Below are positions 11,667-23,481 of a stretch of DNA of 64,000 nt, piece by piece. The notes under the pieces are model-generated. The model ran no database searches, had not been told where the DNA came from, and worked only from the letters and a program-made list of their open reading frames with translations. The position numbers were made by a program, and so were the translations under genes. The stretch covers positions 8,071,501 to 8,135,500 of the forward strand of contig JAQMRL010000011.1 in NCBI GenBank assembly GCA_035578175.1, read 5' to 3'. The DNA is from Catonia carolina. Lineage: Eukaryota; Arthropoda; Insecta; Hemiptera; Achilidae. Position 1 is the first letter of the stretch; every line of letters starts with the position of its first letter.

Positions 11667-12440
11667 TGCCCGTAACAGGCAGGTGGAGTGTTAAATTATT
11701 TGCACTCGATCTGCTAGTTTCAGGGCTACAAAAAATATATTTGTTTCTTATTACATGGTCAGCCAATTAAATGACTGAAGCAGTTAAGAAAAGAAATGGT
11801 AGAGGTGTAAAAGACACTGTTGTTGATTAGGTCATCAGCCAAAAGGCTGGTTTGAACATCTACAGGCTTTAGTAAGTAAAACGAGGAGTGAGGTGGTTTA
11901 CAATTGCCTTCCTCACTGAATACAAAGATAGCATATGCTTATCAGCATGCCAGGCCCTCCAAAAAGCATCTACTTTGCACCCTGCCAATGACGCCTTCAC
12001 TTTACCACAGGGTCACGCTAATATAATCAAATTCATTACTTTCAGAGGAGATAACTCTGAATAGTGAGAGTTTACACCGCTACCTCTTCTGTTCTTGAAT
12101 AGTTCAGTCATATAATTGGCTGACCACATGATAAGAAACAGAACTATTTTTTGTCGCCCTGGAACTAGCAGATCGAGAAGCAGATCAAAAAAAGACTAGT
12201 CAGAGTTATCTCCTCTGATAGTAATAAATTTCATTATACAGCCAGACCCTGTGGTGAATGAAGTTAAGGTGTCTTTTGGAGGGTAGAAAGGGAGCTTTTT
12301 AGACGGCCTAGCATGCTGATAAGCATACTTTTCCACTCATTGAGGAAGCCTTGTAACATAAACCACCTCACTCCTTGGTTTACTTAGTAAAGCCTCTAGA
12401 GGTACAGACCAGTCTTTCAGCTGATGACCTAAACAACAAC
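11667..12440 (+). mobile_element. R390 copy interrupted by another R390
   Basis: The left half (11667-11820) runs from TGCCCGTAACAGGCAGGTGG to GTGTAAAAGACACT. The right half resumes near 12187 at AAAAGACTAGTCAGAGTT and ends ACCTAAACAACAAC. The duplicated AAAAGAC at the break is the insertion target. Confidence 0.85.
11821..12180 (-). mobile_element. Inner R390 copy, 5' truncated, inserted into R390
   Basis: The tail end (GTTGATTAGGTCATCAGCC) abuts the left break, and the other side stops at CTAGCAGATCGAG, about 35 bp short of the family 5' end. A 5'-truncated copy with target duplication is the signature of target-primed reverse transcription. Confidence 0.85.
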
Positions 12441-12561
12441 AATGACAACAACATATGAAAGTCACGAATTATTTTATTTATTACCATTTAACAGTACTAT
12501 AAAATAACGTTAACGTTGTGACAAATTTAGTGACAAAAATTCGATAACAAGACTAATCTTA

Positions 12562-13114
12562 AGTGCACGCTACGAAATAAGTTCGTTTTGTTTGAGAGCT
12601 GTATCTAAAAACCAACCAAACGGAAAAATTTAAACATTCTTATTTCTGTTTCCGTTTTATTTGCCACTAAATTTATAAAACGCAATGCTGTTGTAAAAAT
12701 TCACGGTTCAGTCCAAAAATCATTTCCCTGTCTTTACGTGGAGCCAAAATAGAACGTTTTTTAAAAAAATGGGCTGCATATTAAAACGGAACATCAGATT
12801 TCACTTTTGAAATATTCACACTATAGAAAAATTGTGATTTTTTAACATAATTAAACCCCGATTTTTTATGTACAGACTCGACGGAGTAACAGACGTTTAA
12901 AGTGAGGACATCAACGGAAAACCGGCTAAAAAATGGGTACTTTTATGCGTAAATTACTGTATCTCCGACTAATTTCTAAATACAATAATTTATTCAAACC
13001 AATCAACGCAGAAAAGAACAGGCTTTAATTTGGTGTAGTGTTCAAATTTTTCCGTTTGTTTGTTTTTGAGATACAGCTCTCAAACAAAACGGACTTCTTT
13101 CGTGGCAAGCACTG
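12562..13114. mobile_element. TA-flanked MITE with ~75 bp terminal inverted repeats
   Basis: Left AGTGCACGCTACGAAATAAG and right CTTTCGTGGCAAGCACTG are inverted, and similarity continues through TTTTGTTTGAGAGCTGTATCT and AACGGAAAAATTT. Both ends are flanked by TA. No coding remnant is seen in the 553 bp. A Tc1/mariner-type MITE is the best guess from the TA target. Confidence 0.75.
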
Positions 13115-13889
13115 TATATACAACGTTACAATAGAAGACCAAAAGCATAGAATAATTTATTTTTAACATTCAAGATGTGTAATATTCGATACAAGTCGTA
13201 CAATACATGCGTCACAGTTATTAGTTACATGAATAAACAGAATTGATACTGTATTAATAAATAAACTAATTAGTCGCTTTCAAAGAGTACTCAATAACAA
13301 ACCGAAATATGATGCATACAAACATATGAAAACAATTTTAATTTGTTATTTAAATTAATATAATTATGAGCTTTATAATTAATGCTTAAAGACTATCATA
13401 AAATCCCTAACAAAAAAACTTCATTACGAGCAATAAAATAAAGTAAAATTCGTGTACTTTTTTGAGAAAAAAAGAAAGAAAGTACAAAAATATAAAGAGA
13501 AAGTGCTGAAATGTATAATTTATAATTAATTAAGTAAATAAATAAATAAAAAAAATACACAAATATCATTATTTAAATAATTATCAAAAATGTTAAAGAC
13601 ATTCAAGTGTGTGGCGTCAATTAAAAACAACTTAAATAATATAATTAAAACACGATTATGTTGTAACAAAACGGCCTACAAAAAACATTATGACAATAAA
13701 GTAATAAAACATTATTAATTACAAGATAAAATGTACAATTAATAAGATAACATTTCAAGGGCTTCAGTGCGACAACAGCTTTATTAAAATATTATAATCA
13801 ATATTTTGTATGTTTATTACATACATTTAATGTACTTTACTTGATTTTTTAGGTTAAATTTCAAGAGAGACGCGTTGTAGCATCGTGAA
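13115..13889. other. AT-rich DNA, nothing recognised
   Basis: Very AT-rich, with TAAATAAATAAATAAA near 13534. No frames or termini recognised. Confidence 0.4.
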
Positions 13890-14105
13890 TAATTCAATAT
13901 TGTACAATGGCCGAGTTGAAGTTAAGGGATTTCAGTATTTGGGAAATACCTTAAACCACAAAAACGTAATAAATGACTACATACAAGAACAAATTTAACT
14001 GGAAAATAACATATTTTGACAAAGTAGAATTGTTAAAAAATGAATTAATTAGTAGGAACACAAAACTGAAAATAAATATGTATTTGGTGCACCCAGTTAT
14101 CACCT

Positions 14106-14566
14106 TGTTTTTTGTTACTAGCCTCTCGACTGGTTTGATGAAGTTCTCCAAGCTTTCTATCTTGCGCAAGTCGTTTCACATCTACATACCTGTAACACCT
14201 GTAATACCTGTATTACCTGTAACCCTATATCTCTTTTGTAATCTGCTTTATATATTCTAACCTCCTCCTACAATTTACTCCCTCAATATTACCCTCCATT
14301 ATTGATAGCCCAAAACCTAGATGTCTTAAGATATGCCCCACTAGCCTATCCCTTCTTCTGGTAAGATGCTTCCACACACTTCCTTTTTTCATCCACTCGC
14401 TACGAACCTCTAAATTACATATTTTGTCCACCCACCTAATCTTTAACATTTTCCTATAACACCTCATTCAAAAGCTTCTATCCTATCTTTTATACAGCCC
14501 CTAACACCCAGGTTTCACTCCCGTATAGCACTCCAAACATAGTGTTTTAAGAAATTTTTCCTAATC
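14106..14566 (-). mobile_element. L-A fragment inserted into L-B
   Basis: Read on the minus strand, this is the L-A 3' end: EAFE.WCYRKMLKIRWVDKI, then ...HILRHLGFGLSIMEGN, ending CATCAAACCAGTCGAGAGGC before a T-run on the plus strand. TATCACCT flanks it at 14098-14105 and 14567-14574, an 8 bp target duplication. It is 5' truncated with several frameshifts. Confidence 0.85.
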
Positions 14567-14666
14567 TATCACCTACGGCAGTGAAATTAGGACTATATCA
14601 GACACAGATTACAAGATACTGAGAAGGTTTGAAAAAATATTTTAAAAATAATTTTTGGACCGGTAA

Positions 14667-14996
14667 TGGCTAATTCCCATGATGCTAGTTTATTAGTAGG
14701 ACCTACTAGCGCATAAGTGACGGTTCTCACGGAGCTAGTTAATTAATACCAATGATCTGAAGACATATGTGAGTTGTGCTGTGTATTACTGTACAAAGTA
14801 CAACTTTTAGCAACGTTTCCAAACGTTCACACACAGCTAGTTTACTAAGTCAATCACGTGATTTTTCCCCTACTAGCGCTAGTAAAATCAAACAAATTCA
14901 AAATCACTAGCGCTTTAACTAAACTAGCTGCTAGTTGTTAGTTCTATTTTGCTAGTTGAAACTAGCAGCTAGTAAAAGATTCGTGAGAATAAGCCT
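14667..14996. mobile_element. CTAG-rich Harbinger-type MITE inserted into L-B
   Basis: Termini are TGGCTAATTCCCATGATG and GTGAGAATAAGCCT, with TAA on both sides (14664-14666 and 14997-14999). The interior is dense in GCTAG/CTAGC words. The same element type occurs at 31163-31410. Terminal AGGCNTATTC with a TAA target fits the PIF/Harbinger group. Confidence 0.8.
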
Positions 14997-15666
14997 TAAG
15001 GAAAGAATACGACTGGAGAATACCTAAAAATGAAGAACTAAACATTCTCAAAAAAGGCAGGGACATAATCCGGTTTATAACGTTTAAAAGATTGAGATGG
15101 TCGGGGAAAATTAATCCAATAGTGTTAACGAGAATGATTAAGGTATATGGAAGGAAATATTGTATAAGAGAAAAAGAAAGGGCCGTCCTAGGAAGAAATG
15201 GGTGGAAGATGTCACAAATGATTTGATTTTGATATGTATAAGGGGGTGAAGGGAGCTAGCAATTATCAAGAGGGATTATGAAGGAAAAAATTTAAGTCCA
15301 CCAAGGATTATAATATAGAACGACAAAATGATGCGTTACGGCAGCGATACGTTCGAAATTATTAATAACAGTCAGTACAAACGGTTTTACTCCCACTTCA
15401 TAATATCCTTCCCACTCTACCCTTTCAACACTTTTTAATAGGGTCCACGATAGATTTATGGTTCAAATTTTGATTTTGATTTTCGCGCCATTAGATATTT
15501 TTCTACTAAAACAACATTGTTTTAAATATCGCTTAGTCTAACTCAAATTTTAATTTATTGTACACATTTTTTACCTTTGATGCACCTCCTAGTTTAATAG
15601 TTGGTTCAAAGCGCAGAATTTTTATTTTGGTTCAAAATATGTGAGTTTCCGAACGGGTACGAGATA

Positions 15667-16605
15667 CGAGGTCTGTTCAAAAAATAACCGAGCTTTGTGA
15701 ATTACGCACTAACGGGGATATTTAACGATGTGCGGTTGGCAGAACACTGTTCTACGTCATTTCTTTTGAAAACTCATGTTTTTGGATTGTTGATACCTCG
15801 TTTACTTTTCGTGTTGTTGTGTTTTCAGTACGTGTTTAAGTCCTAGTGACGATTTTTGTCATGTGCGATATTCGGGAGCAAAGATGCAACGTGAAATTTT
15901 GCATGAAACTGGGGAAAACTTTCAAAGACACAAAACGTTTCACAGAAACATTTAAACTTTTGAAACAAGGTTATGGAGATGATCCTCTGAGTAGTATGCA
16001 ATGTTTTGAACGATTTTCTCGATTTAAAAGAGGTCGCTATTCAATTGAAGATGACTCTGGACCAGGAAGGCCTTCGACTTCAACTGACACACCCACGTTA
16101 GGAAAATCCATGATCTGGTGCGTGCAAATCTCCGATTGACTGTCAGAGAACTTTCAGAAGAGGTTGGCATCTCAATTGGATCGTGCCATGAAATTTTTAC
16201 TGAATAATTGAACCTGCAACAAAGTTTGTTCCTCGTTTGATGACCGAACAGCAAAAACAACATCGAGTGGACGTTTGTCGGCAACTTCTTGAACAAGCCA
16301 ATGATGATGCAACATTCACGCAAAGGATCATAATGGAAGACGAAAGGTGGGTTTACGGCTAAGAGGTTGAGACAAAGTGCAATCTTTACAATGGGTTGGC
16401 AAAAGTTTCACATTACAAAAATCATCACTAGGACTTAAACACGTCGTACTAAACACACAACACGAAAAGTAAATGAGATATCAACAATCCAAGAACACGT
16501 GTTTACAAAAGAAATGACAAAGAACAATGTGCTGCCAACCGCAACTCGCTAAATATTAAAAGCGCGTAATTCAAAAAAATCGGGTATTTTTTTGAACAGA
16601 ACTCA
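15667..16605 (+). mobile_element. mariner element with ~190 bp inverted repeats, deleted
   Basis: TA flanks both ends (15665-15666, 16606-16607). The inverted repeats are unusually long, 15667-15857 and 16417-16605, alignable from GGTCTGTTCAAAAAATA through TTTACTTTTCGTGTTG to CCTAGTGACGATTTTT. The transposase between them has lost its C-terminal part. Ordinary mariners have repeats near 30 bp, so the long arms are notable. Confidence 0.9.
15862..16395 (+). pseudogene. mariner transposase, truncated and frameshifted
   Basis: The first helix-turn-helix region is readable: TFTE-like FTETFKLLKQGYGDDPLSSM, then FERFSRFKRGR and SGPGRPSTS. After a frame change come VRANLRLTVRELSEEVGISIGS (second HTH), VPRLMTEQQKQHRVDVC and IIMEDERWVYG, which contains the first catalytic Asp of the DDD triad. 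A stop follows WVYG and the remaining two acidic residues are gone. It would normally cut and join the element's ends at TA. Inactive. Confidence 0.88.
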
Positions 16606-16607
16606 TA

Positions 16608-17220
16608 TTTGCAACCGACATATTTGAAACTTATACATTAATTTTAAAGTTAAAAGGCCTGAGTAAGAATATTTTATCTAATTTTGTACTATGACTGGTC
16701 TATGTAATAAAGAACGATGTTGTCTCTGTAGTTTTACTAAGACTAAAGAACATAATAGTGCTGAGTGTGTGAAGTACGTACAATGTGTGAAGACTGTGAA
16801 TAATGAAGTTACATAGACAAAACACAGGAAAAAAACAATAAGTTCCCAAGCAGCTACGCGAGATTTAGGCCATTTAATAGACTTTAATTAGCCCAGACGC
16901 CCGTGAGCTGTACTAATAATATTGTTGAAGGCCATAAATTATTACGTAATTTAATTACAGTCATTATATTAGACCAAATAAATCAATAAACTATACACAC
17001 TACGTTCAAAACGTAATTTTTATTGTGTACTCAATTGTATTGGTGATATTTTACTTAAAAGTAATTACACTTCAATATCAGAACTAATAAAAAATATAGT
17101 TTTTCCTTAAAAATGTCAAGGCACCTAAATAGATGACCAACCGGGTTACGGAATTTTCAAAGTAATGAAGGCAATTGTAAACAAAATCAACTGGTTTTAT
17201 TTATTATCATAACTACGGAT
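16608..17220. other. AT-rich DNA with a short Cys-rich frame
   Basis: A 41-codon frame at 16691-16816 has a CCLC...H...C pattern faintly like a zinc knuckle. Nothing around it supports a gag gene. The rest is unremarkable. Confidence 0.3.
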
Positions 17221-17231
17221 CTAAACCAGAT

Positions 17232-17625
17232 CTGCCCATAACAGACAGGTGGAGTGTCAAATTATTTACACTCAATCTGTTCATTGCAGGGCTAAAATAA
17301 ATAGTTCTGTTTCTTATCACATGGTCAGCCAATTAAATGACTGAATCATTTAAGAACAGAAGAGGTAGAGGTGTAAAAGACACTAATCAGAGTTATCTCC
17401 TCTGAAAGTAATGAATTTCATTATACAGCCAGACCCTGTGGTGAATGAAGTGAAGGTGTCATTTACAGAGTGGAAAATATGTGCTTTTCAGAGGGCCCGG
17501 CATGCTGATAAGCGTACTTTTCCATTCAGTGAGGAAGGCAATGGTAAACCACCTCACTCCTCGTTTTACTTAGTAAAACCTCTAGAGGTTCAAACCAGCC
17601 TTTCGGCTGTTGACCTAAACAACAA
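17232..17625 (+). mobile_element. R390 copy, full length with perfect target duplication
   Basis: CTAAACCAGAT occurs at 17221-17231 and again at 17626-17636, directly bounding CTGCCCATAACAGACAGG...CTAAACAACAA. This copy best defines the family ends (394 bp). A 72-codon open frame inside is shared in part by other copies but broken in most, so it is probably not coding. Confidence 0.93.
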
Positions 17626-17697
17626 CTAAACCAGATAAAATTTTTGTAATAGTTGTAACACATTTTAAGCTAATAATCTTTCTATTTTGTGTTTCAG

Positions 17698-17793
17698 TGT
17701 GGAAAGCACCGGTTAACCATCTAATTCCACGTTTTACTAAGTAAAGCCTCTAGAGGTTCAAACCAGCCTTTCGGTTGATACATAAACAGCAAT
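17698..17793 (+). repeat. R390 3' fragment
   Basis: Only the last ~95 bp of the family is present, from GGTTAACCATCTAATTCC to CAGCCTTTCGGTTGATACAT. Confidence 0.75.
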
Positions 17794-19033
17794 ATCACAA
17801 CGATAAAAAATAAACTAAGATGAGTCCGGGTTTTTCCCAGCCCGGGATAGGATGTGACATACACACAAAATAATTTAATAAAGAGTTTATAGTAATTCAC
17901 ACCTTTGGTGTTACATCAATTACTATTTAAGATTCTGAAATGAAGTTCCTTACAGAAAATAAATGATTTATTTAAAAATGATTTTATCACTTAACTCAAA
18001 TTTGGTATCCGTTAGTTTAATGCAAACATAAAATAACAAATTAAATGACATAATATAGAGTTGTCGTTTATATTTGAAATATTTGTTAATATTTTATTAT
18101 TTATAACACACATGAATCGGTCATTTCAGAAAGCCCAAAAGTCAAAGTGTTAAATTTTTTCTAAAGTATATTTTAGGACTAACTGAATATAAACACAGCT
18201 TCCCTACAAAAATCACATAAGTTTGGCTTTCTTCAAGTAATACGTATAACACTAAGAACAGGCTTATCTTTAAGGATATAAAGTGCTTCCTTCTAATTAA
18301 AAACAATTAAAGTGGATGATCTTTTGGATTTTGAGCTCTACTTTCTAGTGGGAGAAGCTATACAAAATTTCTATGCAAAAATCTTTTTAATGGAGATAAC
18401 TACTGTTTGTGACGACGACGAAGAAAGTGAATAGTCCTGGAAACCAACTTTTTTCTCTTTAAGTTAAGAATCTCAAATTTGTATTATTGCAGAAAGCCAT
18501 TTAAGTCACTAATGTAAACTAGTGAAATAATAAATAAATGAATACTAACTATTGTAGATAACAAATTTCTTCTGGTCTAAAAATGTAATTTACAGAAATC
18601 ATAAGTTAGCATTTTATTCCAATTAATTTTAGAAAAGCTTCAGTCTAAGTTTTCAATACAGGTAAGAAGTGGCTTGTTTTTGAAAAGACAAAAGTTTACT
18701 TAAATTTTATATTAAAGGGGACAATCCTCATAAAATTTTTTATTTTTTAATGTTTTATTTTATTGAAACGTAGTAAATTACCAGCTTTAAATTTTTCCCA
18801 AAGATTTTTTTTTTTTTTTTTATAAAACTAATCTCTTTTTGATGCATGGCATTCATAAATTCAAGTTCCAGTATTATCTTCTTCTTAATAAATGAACAGT
18901 TAGTAACAACAAAAAATATTTAAATAAACAAATTTCTTTAAATGTTTTTAAACTGTCATGTACTCGTAATTATTAAAGTTCATTCTAAATAAAAAATTAC
19001 ATTAATAAATTGTCACAAAAATACCTTTAATAT
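17794..19033. other. AT-rich DNA, nothing recognised
   Basis: An 18-base T tract lies near 18804-18821. No element termini or frames. Confidence 0.4.
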
Positions 19034-19416
19034 GTTGTTTAGATCAACAACCGAAAGGCTGGTTTGAACCTCTACAGGTTTTACTTAGTAAAACGAGGAG
19101 TGAGGTGGTTATGCCTTCCTCACTGAGTTGAAAGAGTATGCTTATCAGCATGTCATGCCCTCCAAAAAGCACCCATTTTCCACCCTGCAAATGATACCTT
19201 CACTTCATTCACCACAGCTGTATAGTGAAATTAATTACTCTCAGAGGAGATAACTCATAGTAGTGTCATTTATATCTCTACCACTTCTGTACTTGAATAG
19301 TTGTCATATAGACTAATTGGCTGACCATGTGATAAGAAACGGAACTATTTCTTGTAGCCCTGGAACCATCGGATCGAGTGCCATTAATTTAACACTCTCC
19401 CAGCCAGTTAATAGGC
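19034..19416 (-). mobile_element. R390 copy, near full length
   Basis: Tail end TTGTTTAGATCAACAACCGAAAGGCTGG on the left and the 5' end with GTGCCATTAATTTAACACTC on the right; the final bases of the family are degraded. Confidence 0.85.
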
Positions 19417-20160
19417 AAAAACTTTGATACATCGATATTAAATTATTTCTGCTACAAGTTGAAGATTTCTAATATCTACTTCGTGTGGAAGTTAAGTAAT
19501 GTTGAAAGTGCACCATGGCGTCCCCCATGGTAAAAAGAAAGAATTCAAATTTAAAAAAATATATAACATATGTAACAGGAATCCCAAAATTCACGTTAAG
19601 TACGGAATTAAAATACACACTTTTTTAATTTTTACTTTCATTACGTAAACGTAAAAGAAGACAAAAATTACAAAATAAGTCGCCAATTACGATTACGTTG
19701 GGTAATTACTTTAATCTTTATGTTTACAAGGCAAAATGGTTGTTTTTGCAATTAATAAAACAGTTATTCTTTTCTCAAACAAGAATTAGGCCTAATATCC
19801 TTATAATGAAATTTTATTACAATGAACTAAAAAAACAGTTTGTTACTTAGTACTCAAAAATAATTGAAAATACCGTTAAACCATAAAAAATACTAAGTCA
19901 TTATCGCATTACAAAGCAATGAAACTATGTACAATTCATTTTTATAATACACAATTTATAATTAATAATTCCGTTAGTAATAAAAAAAAAAAAAAATTGA
20001 ACTTCTTAAAACTTTTTTTATTTCTTTAATTGCTTGCTTTTTGCTACAGTGACTAATTAACCCACTTATAGTATTTTATAATTTACTATAAGTCGGAGAC
20101 TTTACAACAGTTAATAGCATAAAATGAAGTAAAAATGATTTTGGGCTTTATTTTTAAAGA
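19417..20160. other. AT-rich DNA, nothing recognised
   Basis: A long A tract lies at 19982-19995. No termini or frames. Confidence 0.4.
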
Positions 20161-20930
20161 AATCTGGTGTGAAACACTCACACGATTTTCTCTTTTTTGT
20201 ATTTTTTTTCAGGGCTCCCACACTCCCCTACACCCTGGCGTCTCCTCCCACAGAGCAGTGTGCAGCCAGGTACGGAAGTCCGTCAGCAAGTAGAACTACG
20301 CCTCCGTAGCGTAATTATTAGCGCGTTAGCCTGCCTCGTCGAGGTCCCGGGTTCGATTCCCTGCCAAGGTCTGAAAATTTTCACGTGTCAAATCCCACAA
20401 TTAATGTTACATAATCCACCGTAGTCGCTAATGACCAAGCAGTTGATGCGACGTTAAATGAATAAAAAAAGTTGTAGATCTTCTAATTTTTTATAAATTT
20501 TATTAACTTAGCCTATAAAATACTTCTGTCGTAAAATGCATACTAAGGCCGAAATCTTAAAAAATCCATTGTTTACCGATTTTCATGAAAAAAAAAAGAA
20601 AATCACTAATTGTTGTCAAACTAAGTTTTATACAAAAAAAATGTTTCAAATAAAAGTTGTAGGTATTTATATGTTCTTTATACACATTTTTACCTAAAAA
20701 TGTATATTACGGCCGCTGTCTTAAAAAAAATATTTTTCTACGAGAACACAGCCTCCCCAAGAATTTTAGCAGACATGGCACTTATCCTATCTTGTAGAGC
20801 ATAAAAAATGAGGCGATTTAAAAAGAAATCGTAGGAGCTGTTTTTGAGAAAATTGTAGAAAAGTGAAAAATTGCACGAATAAACTGCTACCTTCGGTTAA
20901 CTAATTTTTATGAAAACGTTCGTGTCGGGT
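20161..20930 (-). mobile_element. HEL element, split and partly deleted
   Basis: The hairpin end (TCTGGTGTGAAACACTCACACG) and subterminal repeat occupy 20161-20208. The body resumes at 20469 (GTTGTAGATCTTC) and runs to the GTTCGTGTCGGG block near 20925. About 200 bp of HEL is missing where SINE-A sits, and the far end is lost at the junction with L-C. Confidence 0.75.
20288..20468 (+). mobile_element. SINE-A copy
   Basis: Box A-like CCGTAGCGTAATTATTAGCGCG and box B GGTTCGATTCC are 44 bp apart. The tail is GTCGCTAATGACC...GTTGATGCGACGTTAAAT then AATAAAAAAA. Upstream, 20209-20287 is a GC-richer piece of unknown origin. Confidence 0.8.
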
Positions 20931-20934
20931 TGCA

Positions 20935-21765
20935 CAACATTAGCGCAGAGTTTGGCATGAGAAGCATGAAAATTATGCCATTCAAGGGAAGGTGGCCGGT
21001 TCGCTCAAAAATTATATATTTGGAAACCGATTTGTTATTAGAACAAATTCGAGATTTTAATATTTAGGATGCAAGATTTCCTATGACAAAGATGATGACG
21101 TGAGTGAAAACTGGCAAAATTCAGCGCTGTATGTGGTTCTATTTGCAGGACAATAGGAAAGAAAACGAGAAAGAACAACCAAATGAAATTTTCTAGAGTA
21201 TTTTATAATGTACCACTCATAACATATGGAAGTGAAACATGGGTGTCATTACAGAGGAATGAATCTCGTATCCAGGCTGCTGAAATGAGATTTTTGCGGG
21301 AAGTCAAAGGTTGTACCCGGTTAGATAGAATACGTAACGCAGCTACCCGCGCCGAGTTAAATGTTCAGTCACTGTTGGAAATGTTAAGAATATATAAGAG
21401 AAACTGGTCCAACCATTTACTTCGCATGCCAGCTCACAGACGTTTTCTGCGAACATGGAAATATAAACCTAGAGGGAAGCGAGACTTGCGAAGACTTAAA
21501 ATTATCAAACTGAAATAGCATATTGGGATAAAAACATTTTTATATTAAAGATTACTGACTTTAAGGGTTTACAAGAAGAGCAAAAGCAGAGCACAAGATG
21601 CTAACCCACCTACTAAATGGGTGTCATTTTTGTTTTTTGTTTAAGATGGTAGAGAAATCTACAATGAAAGATTTCTGAGAATGTGGATAACAAAAAGAGG
21701 TCCCAAAAAATGTTTAATTACTTAAAATTAAAGTTAAATTATTTTGTCTAAAATGATCCTAAATG
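20935..21765 (+). pseudogene. L-C: LINE ORF2 C-terminal remnant
   Basis: Fragments in order are MKIMPFKGRWPVRSKI, an interrupted FNYLGC-type stretch near 21057, then an open part (21183-21518) with MKFSRVFYNVPLITYGSETW, RIQAAEMRFLREVKG and a YKPRGKRD tail. After a stop come FKGLQEEQKQST-like and RMWITKRG-like segments that recur in the other L-C pieces. The RT core is absent. Frameshifts in the first third show decay. Confidence 0.85.
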
Positions 21766-22473
21766 ATAACAACTACTGTAGTAAAATACATTAGAAGAAA
21801 GTAAAATTCTATTGGAACCTTTGTTATATAGAATAATGTAATGTACTCAAATACCATTGCACATTTTAATGTGGACGATGTAAACGAATTTTACTAGAAT
21901 ACTCAAGACGTAGGCTTACATCACGTCTGATGTGAATATAAGAAAGTATGCGCGCTCTACATAACGCTATGAATGCATATCAGTTAAAACGGAATGATTA
22001 TGTGGTCGACCGTATTCAGAATGTGGTTCATAAAATCATCACTTTAAAATAAACAATTGATATTATCATTACTATTATTAAATAGAAGCTATTATTTGTT
22101 TGTCTGTCTGCCTACAGATTATTAAGTGGCTGCTAAAGTATTTAAATGAATTACTAAGCGTTGTAAATAAGAATAAATTTCTTAAGACAATAAAAACACT
22201 AGGCATACATTATAAATTGCTGTAACAATATTAAAGACGTTAACAATATAAAGACATAGCAAAACCGCAAACTATTCTTCAAAAAACAAGACAAATTAAA
22301 CAATGAAATTACATTTACCTCAATATAATTCAAATTATAGTAAAATGGTGAATAAATTTAAATTTAAATAAAAACTAAGGTAGTGGAAATTATTCAAAAA
22401 ATATACAGAAATAAATCTATCAACAGCTGTTCGAATTAACTTTCACCGGAACGAGAAAATAAATAATAAAAAT
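21766..22473. other. AT-rich DNA, nothing recognised
   Basis: The part 21895-22020 is less AT-rich (CGTAGGCTTACATCACG, TATGCGCGCTC) but not identifiable. Confidence 0.35.
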
Positions 22474-22933
22474 GTGGTGTGAAACACTCACACAACTTTC
22501 TCTTGCCAAAGCAAATAATTAACAATATAACCTAACATTAGTAATAAAATATTAGAAATAAACAAAAAATATAACCTTATTTTAATAGTGAGTAAATGAT
22601 GCAAAATGAAAATCAACCTCAGTTTGGCTTAAAAATACGGAAAATCACTCTTTACGCTAAACTAAGCTCTGTAAAGAAAAATGCTCTAAATAAAAGTTGT
22701 AGATCTTTTAATTTCCTATAAATGTTATTATATACACTTTTGTCGAAAAATACATACTAAGGGTGAAATCTTGAGATATTTTGTTCATGCACACACCACC
22801 AATCGCTAAAACCCTGTTTTTTGGGTTCAGGAGATCTGTAAACGTGTTTTTTTCCGGTGAAAACTCAATTTCGAAAAATCGACATGAAAACAATACTTTC
22901 CTTCCTATGTATTCATATAGGCAAGAGAAAGTA
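22474..22933 (-). mobile_element. HEL element, internally deleted short form
   Basis: Both termini are intact: hairpin GTGTGAAACACTCACAC plus ACTTTCTCTTGCC at left, GGCAAGAGAAAGT at right. About 430 bp of the centre is gone, with the join at CTTGAGATATT, a motif near both deletion ends. Length is about 460 bp against ~900 for full copies. Confidence 0.85.
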
Positions 22934-23481
22934 ATAAATGAAAATCGAGATATTTATACGAAGCAAATAATTTTACAAATTTTAGCTTTGATTAATATTA
23001 TCGGGAACAGTTTCATTTTTAAACAACTAATCAAATTTTATCATTCTTTGTGGCTTGATTTTCTAATATTTTTTGTTAAAATTTTAACTGTAAACACGTT
23101 ACGGTGTTATTCGTGTACAATTGTTAGCTACATTATGCGCCTTATAATTGTGAGCTTGAAGATCCATGTAATTAACCACAATATTGCCGGGTCGCATCTT
23201 CCACGTGCTACACACACAAAATCACTACACTTAACACTTCACAAAACATAAAATTATATAAAATCCATGGTCGATGGGCGACAGTTGTTTAATTTTACAA
23301 GTGTCATAATTTTAAGTATTTTTATATAATAAAAATTGTTCTCGTAATGTAAGAATTGTGGACTACCGTTTCACGTTATTAAGACAGTAAGGGTAAGAAC
23401 ATACATAGAGCGTTGCGACGCGATTTGATCAAACCGAAGTAATTGTATTTGACAGAACACACCGGCGGCAGCGACGCGTAG

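Larger units (their letters stand above)
13890..15300 (+). pseudogene. L-B: LINE ORF2 C-terminal remnant carrying two insertions
   Basis: Three collinear pieces belong to one LINE. The first (13890-14105) gives VEVKGFQYLGNTLNH and NTKLKINMYLVHPVIT. The second (14567-14666) gives YGSEIRTISDTD, LRRFEKIF and FGPV. The third (14997-15300) gives EYDWRIPKNEELNIL, FKRLRWSGKINPI and a GRPRKKW-type motif one frame away. Read across the joints they make the usual order VHPVIT-YGSE...LRRFE..FGP..EYDWRI..RLRW. Stops and frameshifts show it is dead. Removing the two insertions, with one copy of each target duplication, restores the frame at both joints. Confidence 0.85.

Noticed and set aside
16691..16816. 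Zinc-knuckle-like Cys-rich frame (gag?)
   Set aside because: Cys/His spacing departs from CX2CX4HX4C and no retroelement context exists nearby.
17411..17629. Shared 72-codon frame (MNFIIQPDPVVNEV...) in R390 copies
   Set aside because: It recurs because the DNA repeats. Most copies break it by frameshift or stop, and substitutions show no sign of protein constraint.
22781..23251. Open frame of 156 codons
   Set aside because: The first third is HEL non-coding sequence read through and the rest is compositionally random; no domain or start context.
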